IMG/VR virus record: IMGVR_UViG_3300031578_000324
Span: 1 to 24,329 of that record
Reading direction: 5' to 3' (one strand)
Length of the DNA stretch: 24,329 nt
Origin: a virus
The notes below the pieces were generated by a model that was not told the DNA's origin, did no database searches, and worked only from the letters and a program-made list of their open reading frames with translations. Shown here piece by piece: positions 1 through 7,295 of this stretch (position 1 is its first letter; the number at the start of each line of letters is the position of its first letter). Both the position numbers and the translations under genes were made by a program.

Positions 1-167
1 CCTCAATTTTTCTCCGGGGGAAATTTTAGGGGTGGCTAGGGTGCGGCGCCGGGCATCGATTAACATTCCGGAGTGGTGAGCCGGGACTCCTTTCAAGGGT
101 TATCGACGTCGCATCTTATCGACCTCTAAAAGTTTACTTAAACATATTCGAAAGGAGGTCTTTAATA
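1..167. other. Non-coding leader, candidate cos/pac packaging region
   Basis: No gene is visible here, and the stretch is clearly richer in G+C than the rest of the window. It holds an imperfect dyad centred between bases 15 and 16 (5-15 against 16-26, 8 of 11 positions Watson-Crick plus two G.T pairs), a GGAGT/ACTCC inverted pair (70-74 and 86-90) and a direct repeat TTATCGAC (100-107 and 117-124). In many cos phages the packaging site lies just upstream of the small terminase and HNH genes, which is the arrangement here. Assignment as cos or pac is inference from position and symmetry; no nick site can be named. Bases 151-158 are the AAAGGAGG ribosome binding site of the next gene. Confidence 0.35.
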
Positions 168-506
168 TTGAATACCTTAGAAAAACTCAATCAAAAGTCA
201 TCAAGAAAAAGACCTCCGGCAACCACACCAGAGGCAAGAGAGAATCAACTAATAGCTTTAGCCGTTGATGTTGCTGAGAAACAGTTAATAAATGGAACAG
301 CAAGCTCACAAGTGGTTACACATTTTTTAAAACTCGGATCTACAAAAGAAAAAATTGAAAAAGAAATTCTTGAACAACAAAAAGAATTAATTAAAGCAAA
401 GACTGAGTCAATCCAATCTGCTAAACGTATTGAGGAATTATATATTAATGCACTCAATGCGATGCGAGCATATTCTGGTAATAAACGAGGTGATGAAGAT
501 GATTAA
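168..506 (+). CDS. Small helical phage protein, possible terminase small subunit
   Basis: A 112-residue, highly charged and mainly helical protein. The start is TTG at 168, set by AAAGGAGG at 151-158 with nine bases between. The N-terminus is basic (KSSRKRPPATTPEARENQ); the middle and C-terminal half (about residues 55-100) look like a long coiled helix rich in E, K and Q. It comes first in the late operon, directly before an HNH nuclease, and overlaps that gene by eight bases. Small charged helical proteins in this position often serve as DNA-recognition terminase subunits, but I see no diagnostic helix-turn-helix, so the function is inference from context. The pattern PPATTPEARENQ followed by a charged helix is one I associate with conserved hypothetical proteins of Bacillota phages. 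Confidence 0.6.
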   Translation: MNTLEKLNQKSSRKRPPATTPEARENQLIALAVDVAEKQLINGTASSQVVTHFLKLGSTKEKIEKEILEQQKELIKAKTESIQSAKRIEELYINALNAMRAYSGNKRGDEDD

Positions 507-918
507 ATCATATAGAGAACTTCATAGTTTAAGGACTTTCGAGGAACGCTTTGATTATTTAAAGATTGGTGGGGTTGTTGGCCGAGAGACTTTTGGTTTT
601 GAGCGATACCTTAACCAAAATTTTTATCGATCAAGGGAATGGAAACATACTCGAAGAGATATTATTGTTCGTGACAATGGTTGCGATCTTGGAAGTCCTG
701 ATCGAGAAATTTTTGGTCGTATCATAGTTCATCACATCAATCCAATTACGATTGAAGACATTGAACACGGAAGAGATTGCGTCTTTGATTCTAACAATTT
801 AATTTGCACATCACAAAACACAAGTAATGCTATTCATTATGGAGATGCATCATTATTAATTAAACTTCCTCAAGAACGCCGGAAAGGAGATACGCAATTA
901 TGGAAAGTAGTATATTAA
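499..918 (+). CDS. HNH endonuclease
   Basis: A 139-residue HNH-family nuclease. The frame is open further upstream, but ATG at 499 is preferred because GAGG at 487-490 sits eight bases before it; ATG at 493 is too close. The fold signature is HHINPIT (first histidines), followed about 25 residues later by NNLICTSQNTSNAIHYG, which supplies the asparagine and final histidine of the beta-beta-alpha-metal site. A stretch reading FYRSREWKHTRRDIIVRDNGCDLG precedes it in the usual place, but with one cysteine instead of the CxxC pairs of zinc-containing HNH proteins. Phage HNH proteins next to terminase genes are known to be needed for cos cleavage and packaging in HK97-like phages; that role is inferred here. 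It overlaps both neighbours. Confidence 0.85.
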   Translation: MIKSYRELHSLRTFEERFDYLKIGGVVGRETFGFERYLNQNFYRSREWKHTRRDIIVRDNGCDLGSPDREIFGRIIVHHINPITIEDIEHGRDCVFDSNNLICTSQNTSNAIHYGDASLLIKLPQERRKGDTQLWKVVY

Positions 919-1244
919 CATCAATTAAGAAGCTCCTCGGTATTGAGGAGGAATATGAACACTTTGATTCTGATGTTATCATGTATATAAACTCTGCATT
1001 TATGAATCTTAATCAACTTGGTATTGGATCAGAAGAAGGATTTAAGATTGAAGATGCTGAAGCTATATGGGAAGATTTTATAAGTGAAAGAGGAGATCTC
1101 GAGGGGGTTAAGTCTTATGTATTTTTAAAGACTCGTCTTATTTTTGATCCTCCTCAGATGGGTTATTTAGTGGAGGCAATTAAAGATCAGATTAAAGAAC
1201 TTGAGTGGAGACTCAATGTTCAAGCAGAAGGAGGAGGTGCTTAA
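900..1244 (+). CDS. gp6-like head-tail connector protein
   Basis: A 114-residue, all-helical protein matching the pattern of HK97 gp6/SPP1 gp15-like connectors: an N-terminal ILTSIKKLLGIEEEYEHFD, a helix DVIMYINSAFMNLNQLGIG, then VKSYVFLKTRLIFDPP and a terminal helix rich in E, K and W. Such proteins form the ring below the portal and join head to tail. ATG at 900 has AAAGGAGA at 883-890 and overlaps the HNH gene by 19 bases. Its place before the terminase is unusual, since in HK97-type maps this gene follows the capsid gene. Recognition rests on pattern similarity, so the family is fairly sure and the exact ring position is not. Confidence 0.65.
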   Translation: MESSILTSIKKLLGIEEEYEHFDSDVIMYINSAFMNLNQLGIGSEEGFKIEDAEAIWEDFISERGDLEGVKSYVFLKTRLIFDPPQMGYLVEAIKDQIKELEWRLNVQAEGGGA

Positions 1245-1245
1245 A

Positions 1246-1938
1246 ATGGTGAATAAAATAATTAAAGACGCAACAGATAAAGAACTTGATGAGTTAATTA
1301 TTCGATTGCGTAAAGAAAATGAGGTTCAATACCTTCTTAAAAACAATAATCGTAAAGATGAAAACAAAATAGCAGACAAATCAAAAACCATAAAAGAATC
1401 AACTGATGAAGAACTTGATATTCTGCTCAGACGATTAAGAAAAGAAAACGAAGTTCAAAATTTGGTAGGCGATCTTAAGCGAAAGAGTGCGCCTAATAAT
1501 TCTCTCGATAATTCTATTTCATATGATAGACCGGAGGTTAGTACTGAAGCACCAATTGAATCCTTATATCACAAAGTAGATGATACACTTGCTCACTTTG
1601 GTATTTTAGGAATGAAATGGGGAGTACGTCGTCCGACTGGTCCTGATGGGTTAGTACGATCTAGTGGTAAAAGTAAAAAAGAAGTAGCTGAAGATTTTAA
1701 AAAATCAAGAGAGGTTAAGGCAAAAGGGTATAAGAATATCTCAACTGAGGAATTAAAAGAACTTACCAATCGGATGCAACTTGAAAAGACTTTAAGGGAA
1801 CTCAAGGTTAGTGACTATTCGAAAGGCCTTGACGTTGTCAAAGCAATAACTGCTGCTGGAACGACCATTGCCGCTCTTTACGCAGTCAGTCAAACACCAT
1901 TAGGTCAAAGTATTAAGAAAGCAATAAGTAAAACATAA
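1246..1938 (+). CDS. LGMKWG-motif protein with duplicated N-terminal helix
   Basis: A 230-residue protein of unknown function. ATG at 1246 follows AAGGAGGAGG with good spacing; the open frame before it is not used. Residues 4-31 and 47-74 are a duplicated charged helix with core RLRKENEVQ. An acidic, serine-rich linker leads to H117-F-G-I-L-G-M-K-W-G-V-R-R129, the motif also found in the proteins at 1957 and 5446. A basic helical stretch follows, then a hydrophobic segment near residues 200-217 (AITAAGTTIAALYAVS) that could be one membrane helix. It lies between connector and terminase, so it is probably a virion or assembly protein. I know the motif as frequent in Bacillota phage proteins but cannot state a proven function. 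Confidence 0.6.
   Translation: MVNKIIKDATDKELDELIIRLRKENEVQYLLKNNNRKDENKIADKSKTIKESTDEELDILLRRLRKENEVQNLVGDLKRKSAPNNSLDNSISYDRPEVSTEAPIESLYHKVDDTLAHFGILGMKWGVRRPTGPDGLVRSSGKSKKEVAEDFKKSREVKAKGYKNISTEELKELTNRMQLEKTLRELKVSDYSKGLDVVKAITAAGTTIAALYAVSQTPLGQSIKKAISKT
1255..1467 (+). repeat. Internal duplication of a charged helix
   Basis: Two copies of a 28-residue unit (coding bases 1255-1338 and 1384-1467, 129 bases apart) share the pattern IK(D/E)xTDxELDxLxxRLRKENEVQxL. The second copy differs by conservative changes only, which suggests an in-frame duplication kept for structure, probably a helical or coiled-coil segment. Confidence 0.75.
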
Positions 1939-1956
1939 AAAGGAGGAATAATCCAA

Positions 1957-2466
1957 ATGCAAAATGAATTACAACATTTTGGTGTTCTCGGAATGAAGTG
2001 GGGAGTTAGAAGATATCAAAACCCTGATGGGACTTTAAGTGAAGCAGGTAGGAGTAGATATAGTCGGGGTTTTGATAAGGATATTAAATCGTTTAAACCA
2101 TTTGTTAAAACTGGCATCCGAACAAAATCAGGAAAACAAGTCCTAACGGGTAAAGAAGTTCAAACTCAAATTAAAAACTTAGAAAAATTAAAAAAAGACC
2201 TTATTGCGAAACTTGAAGCTAAAGGTGTCAGAAGAGAAAAAGTTAATAAAATAAGAAAAGAAATGTCTTTTATGGACAAAGTTATTTATAATAAAGCAAC
2301 GGCTAAATATGCAGAAGGACTTATAAGAAATCGTGGAATAGATAAAACAACAGCTATGAATGCGGCAAAAGGTAAAGCGTGGGTTAATACTGCTTTATCA
2401 GTTGGAACTGTTGGTTTGTATTTACCCTTTGCACTGATAGATCAGTACAAAACTACAAAAATATAA
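1957..2466 (+). CDS. LGMKWG-motif protein, N-terminal tag
   Basis: A 169-residue protein of unknown function. AGGAGG at 1941-1946 precedes ATG at 1957. The shared motif is at the N-terminus, H7-F-G-V-L-G-M-K-W-G-V-R-R19, and continues YQNPDGTLSEAGRSRY, a tail I associate with this motif in gut and soil Bacillota phages. The rest is lysine-rich and helical (about residues 60-135), ending in a hydrophobic stretch around 143-160 (ALSVGTVGLYLPFALI), the size of one membrane helix. With the gene before it, which also ends in a hydrophobic segment, it forms a pair directly ahead of the terminase. Packaged or ejected accessory protein is a guess; no enzymatic motif is seen. Confidence 0.6.
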   Translation: MQNELQHFGVLGMKWGVRRYQNPDGTLSEAGRSRYSRGFDKDIKSFKPFVKTGIRTKSGKQVLTGKEVQTQIKNLEKLKKDLIAKLEAKGVRREKVNKIRKEMSFMDKVIYNKATAKYAEGLIRNRGIDKTTAMNAAKGKAWVNTALSVGTVGLYLPFALIDQYKTTKI

Positions 2467-2484
2467 TAAAAAGGAGGGTAATTT

Positions 2485-4230
2485 ATGAGTTTATCAAATA
2501 CCGCAACTCCTAAGTATTACGCTCAGTTTCGTGATGATGTACTACGAGGAAACATCCCCGTATGTAAAGAGATCTCAATGGAGATGAATCGCATAGATGA
2601 TCTTATTGCAAATCGAGGTGTTTATTACGATGAAGACGCAGTCGAGGGTTTCATCGAATATTGCGAAAGTGAGCTAACTCTTACGGACGGCGCCGATTTG
2701 ATACTCTTAGATACCTTTAAACTTTGGGGAGAACAAATCTTCGGTTGGTATTATTTTGTTGAGCGAAGCGTTTACGAGCCTAATGCTGATGGACATGGTG
2801 GTCGTTATGTTCGTAAGATGATTAAGAAACGTTTGATTAATAAACAATACTTAATCGTAGCTCGTGGCGCTGCCAAATCAATGTATGGAGGATGTATTCA
2901 AAACTACTTTCTTAATGTTGATACCTCAACAACACATCAAATTACTACAGCACCAACCATGAAACAGGCAGATGAAGTTTTGTCACCAATTAGAACAGCC
3001 ATTACTCGAGCTCGTGGTCCTCTCTTTCAGTTTTTAACCGAAGGATCATTACAAAATACTATAGGATCAAGAGCTAACCGTGTAAAACTTGCATCAACTA
3101 AAAAAGGAATAGAGAACTTCTTAACCGGTTCACTCCTTGAAATTCGACCAATGAGTATCGATAAATTACAAGGTCTAAGACCAAAAGTAACTACCGTTGA
3201 CGAGTGGCTATCAGGAGACATCCGAGAGGATGTTGTTGGCGCAATTGAACAGGGCGCCTCTAAATTGGATGACTATCTCATTATTGCAATGAGTTCTGAA
3301 GGTACTGTCCGTAATAGTTCGGGCGATACCATCAAAATGGAACTTATGAACATTCTTAAGGGGGAATATATAAACCCCCACGTTTCTATTTGGTATTATC
3401 GTCTTGACGATATACAAGAAGTTAGCGATCCTGCTATGTGGCCAAAGGCTAATCCGAATCTTGGTAAAACTGTTACGTACGAAGCTTATCAACTCGATGT
3501 TGAACGTGCTGAAAATGCTCCTGCTACACGAAATGATATATTGGCAAAAAGGTTTGGTATACCAATGGAGGGTTATACCTATTTCTTTACTTATGAAGAA
3601 ACATTACCTCATAGGAAAAGAGAATTTTGGTCGTTACCATGTGCCTTGGGTGCCGACCTTTCGCAAGGAGATGATTTCTGCGCATTTACTTTTCTTTATC
3701 CTTTACCCCGTAATGAGTTTGGAATTAAGACAAGATGTTATATTTCATCGTTAACATTAAAGAAACTGCCAGGAGCAATGCGAATTAAGTACGATCAGTT
3801 TATTGAAGAAGGTTCTTTAATGGTGATAGAATGTATGGTTCTCGATATGATGGATGTGTATGATGATCTTGATAAATATATACAAGATAATCAACTCGAC
3901 GTTCGTTGTTTTGGATTTGATCCATACAACGCTAAAGAATTTGTAACACGTTGGGAAGCAGAAAACGGGCCGTTTGGCATTGTGAAAGTTATTCAAGGGA
4001 TAAAGACAGAATCCGTTCCTCTTGGTGAGCTTAAAACACTATCTGAGGAACGTGTATTAATTTTTGATCAGGAACTTATGTCTTTTGCAATGGGTAATGC
4101 AATTACACTTGAGGATACAAACGGTAATCGCAAACTTCTTAAAAAGCGATACGATCAAAAAATTGATAGTGTTGCTGCTTTAATGGATGCTTGGATTGCG
4201 TACAAGCAGAATAAAGATTCATTTGAGTAA
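2485..4230 (+). CDS. terL: Terminase large subunit
   Basis: The 581-residue packaging motor, an ATPase that pumps DNA through the portal and a nuclease that cuts it. AAGGAGGG at 2471-2478 sets ATG at 2485. The ATPase half has a Walker A-like loop ARGAAKS (126-132) in which the usual second glycine is alanine, then [15 protein letters not shown] (154-168) and a Walker B with catalytic carboxylate, TTVDE (236-240). The RNase H-like nuclease half shows acidic residues in GADLSQGDD (389-397), [10 protein letters not shown] (477-486) and [12 protein letters not shown] (559-570). Length is normal for the family. It works with the HNH protein and perhaps the first small protein. Identification is secure. 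Confidence 0.95.
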   Translation: MSLSNTATPKYYAQFRDDVLRGNIPVCKEISMEMNRIDDLIANRGVYYDEDAVEGFIEYCESELTLTDGADLILLDTFKLWGEQIFGWYYFVERSVYEPNADGHGGRYVRKMIKKRLINKQYLIVARGAAKSMYGGCIQNYFLNVDTSTTHQITTAPTMKQADEVLSPIRTAITRARGPLFQFLTEGSLQNTIGSRANRVKLASTKKGIENFLTGSLLEIRPMSIDKLQGLRPKVTTVDEWLSGDIREDVVGAIEQGASKLDDYLIIAMSSEGTVRNSSGDTIKMELMNILKGEYINPHVSIWYYRLDDIQEVSDPAMWPKANPNLGKTVTYEAYQLDVERAENAPATRNDILAKRFGIPMEGYTYFFTYEETLPHRKREFWSLPCALGADLSQGDDFCAFTFLYPLPRNEFGIKTRCYISSLTLKKLPGAMRIKYDQFIEEGSLMVIECMVLDMMDVYDDLDKYIQDNQLDVRCFGFDPYNAKEFVTRWEAENGPFGIVKVIQGIKTESVPLGELKTLSEERVLIFDQELMSFAMGNAITLEDTNGNRKLLKKRYDQKIDSVAALMDAWIAYKQNKDSFE

Positions 4231-4258
4231 TATTTTATTAATGAAAGGGAGATGTATA

Positions 4259-5395
4259 ATGGAAATTTTAACGAACAGAGAAATTGGATATCTTGATAAC
4301 ATTAACACTGAAACAGAAAAAATGAAATTAGGAACAAAGGTTCAGGAAATTATTGAAGCTGTAAATATCGCCGAAGGCGAACAAGGACCAGTAGGACCAG
4401 CCGGACCAGCCGGAGAACAAGGACCAGCCGGAGAACAAGGACCAGCAGGAGAACAAGGACCAGCAGGAGAACAAGGACCAGCCGGACCAGCCGGAGAACA
4501 AGGACCAGCAGGATTAATTGGGATACCAGAAGGTACACCAGTTAATGCAGTGAATGCAACAAAAGTGCTGTCAATTGACGGTGTAGTTATCGACGGAGAG
4601 ACCATGACAACTGATAATGCTGAAGTCGAAGGAGCAGATATCTATGAGTTCGCCGCAGACATAGCTTTAAGTGTAGGAGCAGGAAATATTGCTGTTGATA
4701 TCAATGATGTTACAGTAAAAGCAACTGATGATTTAACGATAGATACAAATCCGACACCTGGTGACACAATGACTATCGGAACAAAAGTATTTACATTTGT
4801 ACCAAATGGTACTGGTAATGCGGATGGTGAGATTGACGTTGAAGCACTCCTTGCTGATACACAAATAAATATCATTGCAGCAATTAAAGGTACGGATGGT
4901 CATAATGATCCGCATCCTTTAGTTACTTGTGGCGAAGCGTTTGCGCTTGATATTTTGGCAATCACAGCTTTTATTGGCGGTGTTGCAGGTAATGCTATTG
5001 CAACTACTGAAACGTTTGCGGCAGAAACAAATATATTTAGTGCAGCGACTCTTCAAACGGGAGAAGATTGTTCAGCTACAGATGCTGTTACAGCTTTAGT
5101 TGCTGCTATCACGGCATCTGATACGCAAGGTGTAGGAGCGGTTGATGGAGAAGGAGATACTATAGAATTAACCTCCGATATTGCTGGTGTTATCGGTAAC
5201 GGAATCGCGATTGATGAAGATATGGCTAACGGAGCATTTGCAGGCGGAGCAGTAGCTTTGAGTGGTGGGGTAGATGGTACCATTGGTTCTGATGGAGAAA
5301 CGATGAAAGATGCTACTTATTTGTATATATCTATTCTTGAGAATACAATAAGTAATAAAAATTGGCGCCGCCATGCTCATGGAGCCGCATATTAA
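4259..5395 (+). CDS. Collagen-like structural protein (head fibre or decoration candidate)
   Basis: A 378-residue protein. AAAGGGAGA at 4244-4252 selects ATG at 4259, inside a longer open frame that overlaps the terminase end. Residues about 1-38 are a helical, probably trimerising, head. Residues 40-90 are 17 unbroken Gly-X-Y triplets (mostly GEQ and GPA), a collagen-like triple-helix signature. The remainder is beta-rich, low in charge and full of A, G, T, D and N, with segments such as [17 protein letters not shown] and [11 protein letters not shown], and a C-terminal [20 protein letters not shown] like the ends of phage decoration or fibre domains. Collagen-like repeats are well known in phage fibres and head fibres. 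Its place between terminase and portal suggests a head-surface protein; that is inference. Confidence 0.75.
   Translation: MEILTNREIGYLDNINTETEKMKLGTKVQEIIEAVNIAEGEQGPVGPAGPAGEQGPAGEQGPAGEQGPAGEQGPAGPAGEQGPAGLIGIPEGTPVNAVNATKVLSIDGVVIDGETMTTDNAEVEGADIYEFAADIALSVGAGNIAVDINDVTVKATDDLTIDTNPTPGDTMTIGTKVFTFVPNGTGNADGEIDVEALLADTQINIIAAIKGTDGHNDPHPLVTCGEAFALDILAITAFIGGVAGNAIATTETFAAETNIFSAATLQTGEDCSATDAVTALVAAITASDTQGVGAVDGEGDTIELTSDIAGVIGNGIAIDEDMANGAFAGGAVALSGGVDGTIGSDGETMKDATYLYISILENTISNKNWRRHAHGAAY
4376..4528 (+). repeat. Collagen-like Gly-X-Y coding repeat
   Basis: Seventeen consecutive glycine-first triplets, built largely from an 18-base unit encoding GEQGPA (GGAGAACAAGGACCAGCA and close variants). 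Near-identity of several units at the DNA level suggests recent expansion, so copy number may vary between relatives. It lies wholly within the open frame, so it is a coding repeat and not a CRISPR array. Confidence 0.95.
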
Positions 5396-5445
5396 TTGAA
5401 GAGAGCATAGCAGATTATATTTAATTTGCAAAGGAGGTGCTGCTA

Positions 5446-5892
5446 TTGAGCGAATTACAACACTTCGGAATCCTTGGAATGAAATGGGGAGTTCGTAGAA
5501 CACAAGCCCAGCTTGCTCGAACTGAGCGTAAAGATGTTAAATGGGTGACCAAAGGCAAAGGGTCTAGGATTACAGAGAAAGCTCGAAAAGCTTCTTCTGT
5601 ACAAGCAGAGACATATGCAAGAAGCACAGTAGGACAACTACGTACCACTTCTGGGAGAATCAGTAAGACTTTTATTAATCAATATAATCAAAAACTCGCA
5701 CAGTTAATGAGCGATAGAGTTAGAGATGTTTCAGCGCCTTCTGGTAAGCTTCTTAAATATGTGGCTAAACGAGGCGAGATAGGAGTTCATACAGCTCTTG
5801 CAGATCAAGGTTATAATATGAATCAAGTGGCGAAGGGTATTCATGCTTCTGGGCGAATTGCTTATAAACAAGATATTATTCGAAAAACCTAG
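5446..5892 (+). CDS. Third LGMKWG-motif protein
   Basis: A 148-residue basic protein of unknown function. AAGGAGG at 5431-5437 lies eight bases before TTG at 5446, preferred over the GTG at 5437 that overlaps the binding site; the resulting N-terminus (M)SELQHFGILGMKWGVRR parallels the protein at 1957. After residue 18 it is unrelated to the other two: a lysine/arginine-rich helical stretch (about 20-60), then helices with KTFINQYNQKLAQLMSDR and a C-terminal MNQVAKGIHASGRIAYKQ. No hydrophobic segment is present. It sits between the collagen-like gene and the portal, so an internal head or portal-associated protein is plausible; no catalytic motif is seen. Confidence 0.6.
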   Translation: MSELQHFGILGMKWGVRRTQAQLARTERKDVKWVTKGKGSRITEKARKASSVQAETYARSTVGQLRTTSGRISKTFINQYNQKLAQLMSDRVRDVSAPSGKLLKYVAKRGEIGVHTALADQGYNMNQVAKGIHASGRIAYKQDIIRKT

Positions 5893-5909
5893 GAAGGAGG
5901 GAGATTTGA

Positions 5910-7130
5910 TTGCCAGAACTATTAACCACAAGACTTAAACATGCCTGGAATGCGTTCCGGAGTCGGGATCCCACGGTCTCTTCCGAACATCGAGAGATTG
6001 GTTATGGTGCTTATAGTCGACAAGATAGAGTAAGAATGCATGTAACTAATGAACGATCTGTCATAATTTCAGTTTATAATCGAATAGCACTTGACGTTTC
6101 CGCTGTGAATATGCAACATGTTCGTCTCGATCAAAATGGGAGATTCGAAGAAACAATTCTTTCCAGTTTGAATTACATCCTTACGTCTGAAGCTAACATA
6201 GATCAAACAGGTCGAGCATTTATACAGGACATTGTCATGTCGATGTTTGATGAGGGTGTTGTAGCGGTTGTTCCAGTTGATACAACTATGGATCCAAAGA
6301 TTTCTGGATCATTTGACATTCAAACGATGCGAACAGGACGAATTATATCCTGGCATCCGAGACATATACGTGTTCGGCTTTACAATGATAATAAAGGGAT
6401 TCAAGAAGAACTCACGCTTCCAAAAAGTACAGTTGCAATTATTGAGAATCCTTTATATTCAGTCATGAATGAGCCAAATAGTACATTAAAACGCTTGCTT
6501 AAGAAGTTATCTATTCTAGATGCCATTGATGAACAAAGTGGCTCTGGAAAGCTCGATTTAATTATTCAGCTTCCGTATGTTATTAAATCTAAAGCCCGAA
6601 AAGAACAAGCAGAAGAGCGTCGGAAAGATATCGAGGTACAACTTGCTGGTTCTAAATATGGAATCGCTTATACTGATGGAACCGAACGAGTTACTCAGTT
6701 GAATCGTCCTGCTGAGAATAATCTTATGACACAAATTCAATATCTAATCAAAATGCTTTATAGTCAGTTAGGATTAACTGAAGAAGTGTTTAATGGCACA
6801 GCAGACGAAAAGACTATGTTAAATTACAATAACAGAACTGTTGTACCAATTTTATTAGCAATTATTTCTGAGTTTAAACGTAAATTCCTAACCAAAACAG
6901 CTAGAACTCAGCATCAATCTATTATGTATTTTAAAGATGTTTTTAGTCTTGTTCCGGCAAATGAACTAGCTAATATTGCTGATAAATTTACAAGGAATGA
7001 GATTCTTTCATCAAATGAAATACGAGCCATTATTGGCTATAAACCTTCAAGCGATCCAGCGGCTGAGGAACTTCGGAATAAGAATCTTAATAAGGCTACT
7101 ATTTCTGAAGTTGAAGATAATATTGATTGA
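5910..7130 (+). CDS. Portal protein
   Basis: A 406-residue HK97/SPP1-type portal, the dodecameric channel at the head vertex through which DNA enters and leaves. TTG at 5910 follows AAGGAGGGAG (about 5894-5903). Family features include an N-terminal NERSVIISVYNRIALDVSAV helix, an acidic FMSMFDEGVV-like region (about residues 110-120, reading VMSMFDEGVVAVVPVD), a stem/clip region around 175-225, and a C-terminal crown helix region with LGLTEEVFNGTADEKTM (about 288-304) and FTRNEILSSNEIRAIIGYKP, the latter typical of portals. It lies between head genes and precedes the protease-capsid gene, as usual. Confidence 0.9.
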   Translation: MPELLTTRLKHAWNAFRSRDPTVSSEHREIGYGAYSRQDRVRMHVTNERSVIISVYNRIALDVSAVNMQHVRLDQNGRFEETILSSLNYILTSEANIDQTGRAFIQDIVMSMFDEGVVAVVPVDTTMDPKISGSFDIQTMRTGRIISWHPRHIRVRLYNDNKGIQEELTLPKSTVAIIENPLYSVMNEPNSTLKRLLKKLSILDAIDEQSGSGKLDLIIQLPYVIKSKARKEQAEERRKDIEVQLAGSKYGIAYTDGTERVTQLNRPAENNLMTQIQYLIKMLYSQLGLTEEVFNGTADEKTMLNYNNRTVVPILLAIISEFKRKFLTKTARTQHQSIMYFKDVFSLVPANELANIADKFTRNEILSSNEIRAIIGYKPSSDPAAEELRNKNLNKATISEVEDNID

Positions 7131-7295
7131 AAATTTAAATAATAATTTCCTCTATTCGTGATAAAGTTAAGGAGATAAAAGAAACCCTTAATTCCGCGAC
7201 AGAAGATATATTGAATAAAAAATAGCTCAACATTGTTGGAAACTTGCCAAACTGAGCTTGGCAAAATTAAAATTAAAAGTTAGGGGGACATACTT
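7131..7295 (+). promoter_or_regulatory. Portal-protease intergenic region with possible RNA pseudoknot
   Basis: The largest coding gap inside the head module. A perfect 7-bp hairpin TTGCCAA (7244-7250) / TTGGCAA (7258-7264) has a 7-base loop whose TGAGC (7253-7257) is complementary to upstream GCTCA (7225-7229), so an H-type pseudoknot is possible; a small alternative hairpin CAAC/GTTG (7228-7231, 7235-7238) competes with it. The structure ends about 18 bases before AGGGGGA (7282-7288), the ribosome binding site of the protease-capsid gene. No T-run follows, so it is not a normal terminator. The first part (7139-7225) is open for 28 codons (ending TAG) without a recognisable start or binding site. 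A regulatory role is inference. Confidence 0.35.

Noticed and set aside
4376-4528. Short direct repeats that might suggest a CRISPR array
   Set aside because: The repeats are in frame, encode Gly-X-Y triplets and have no unique spacers.
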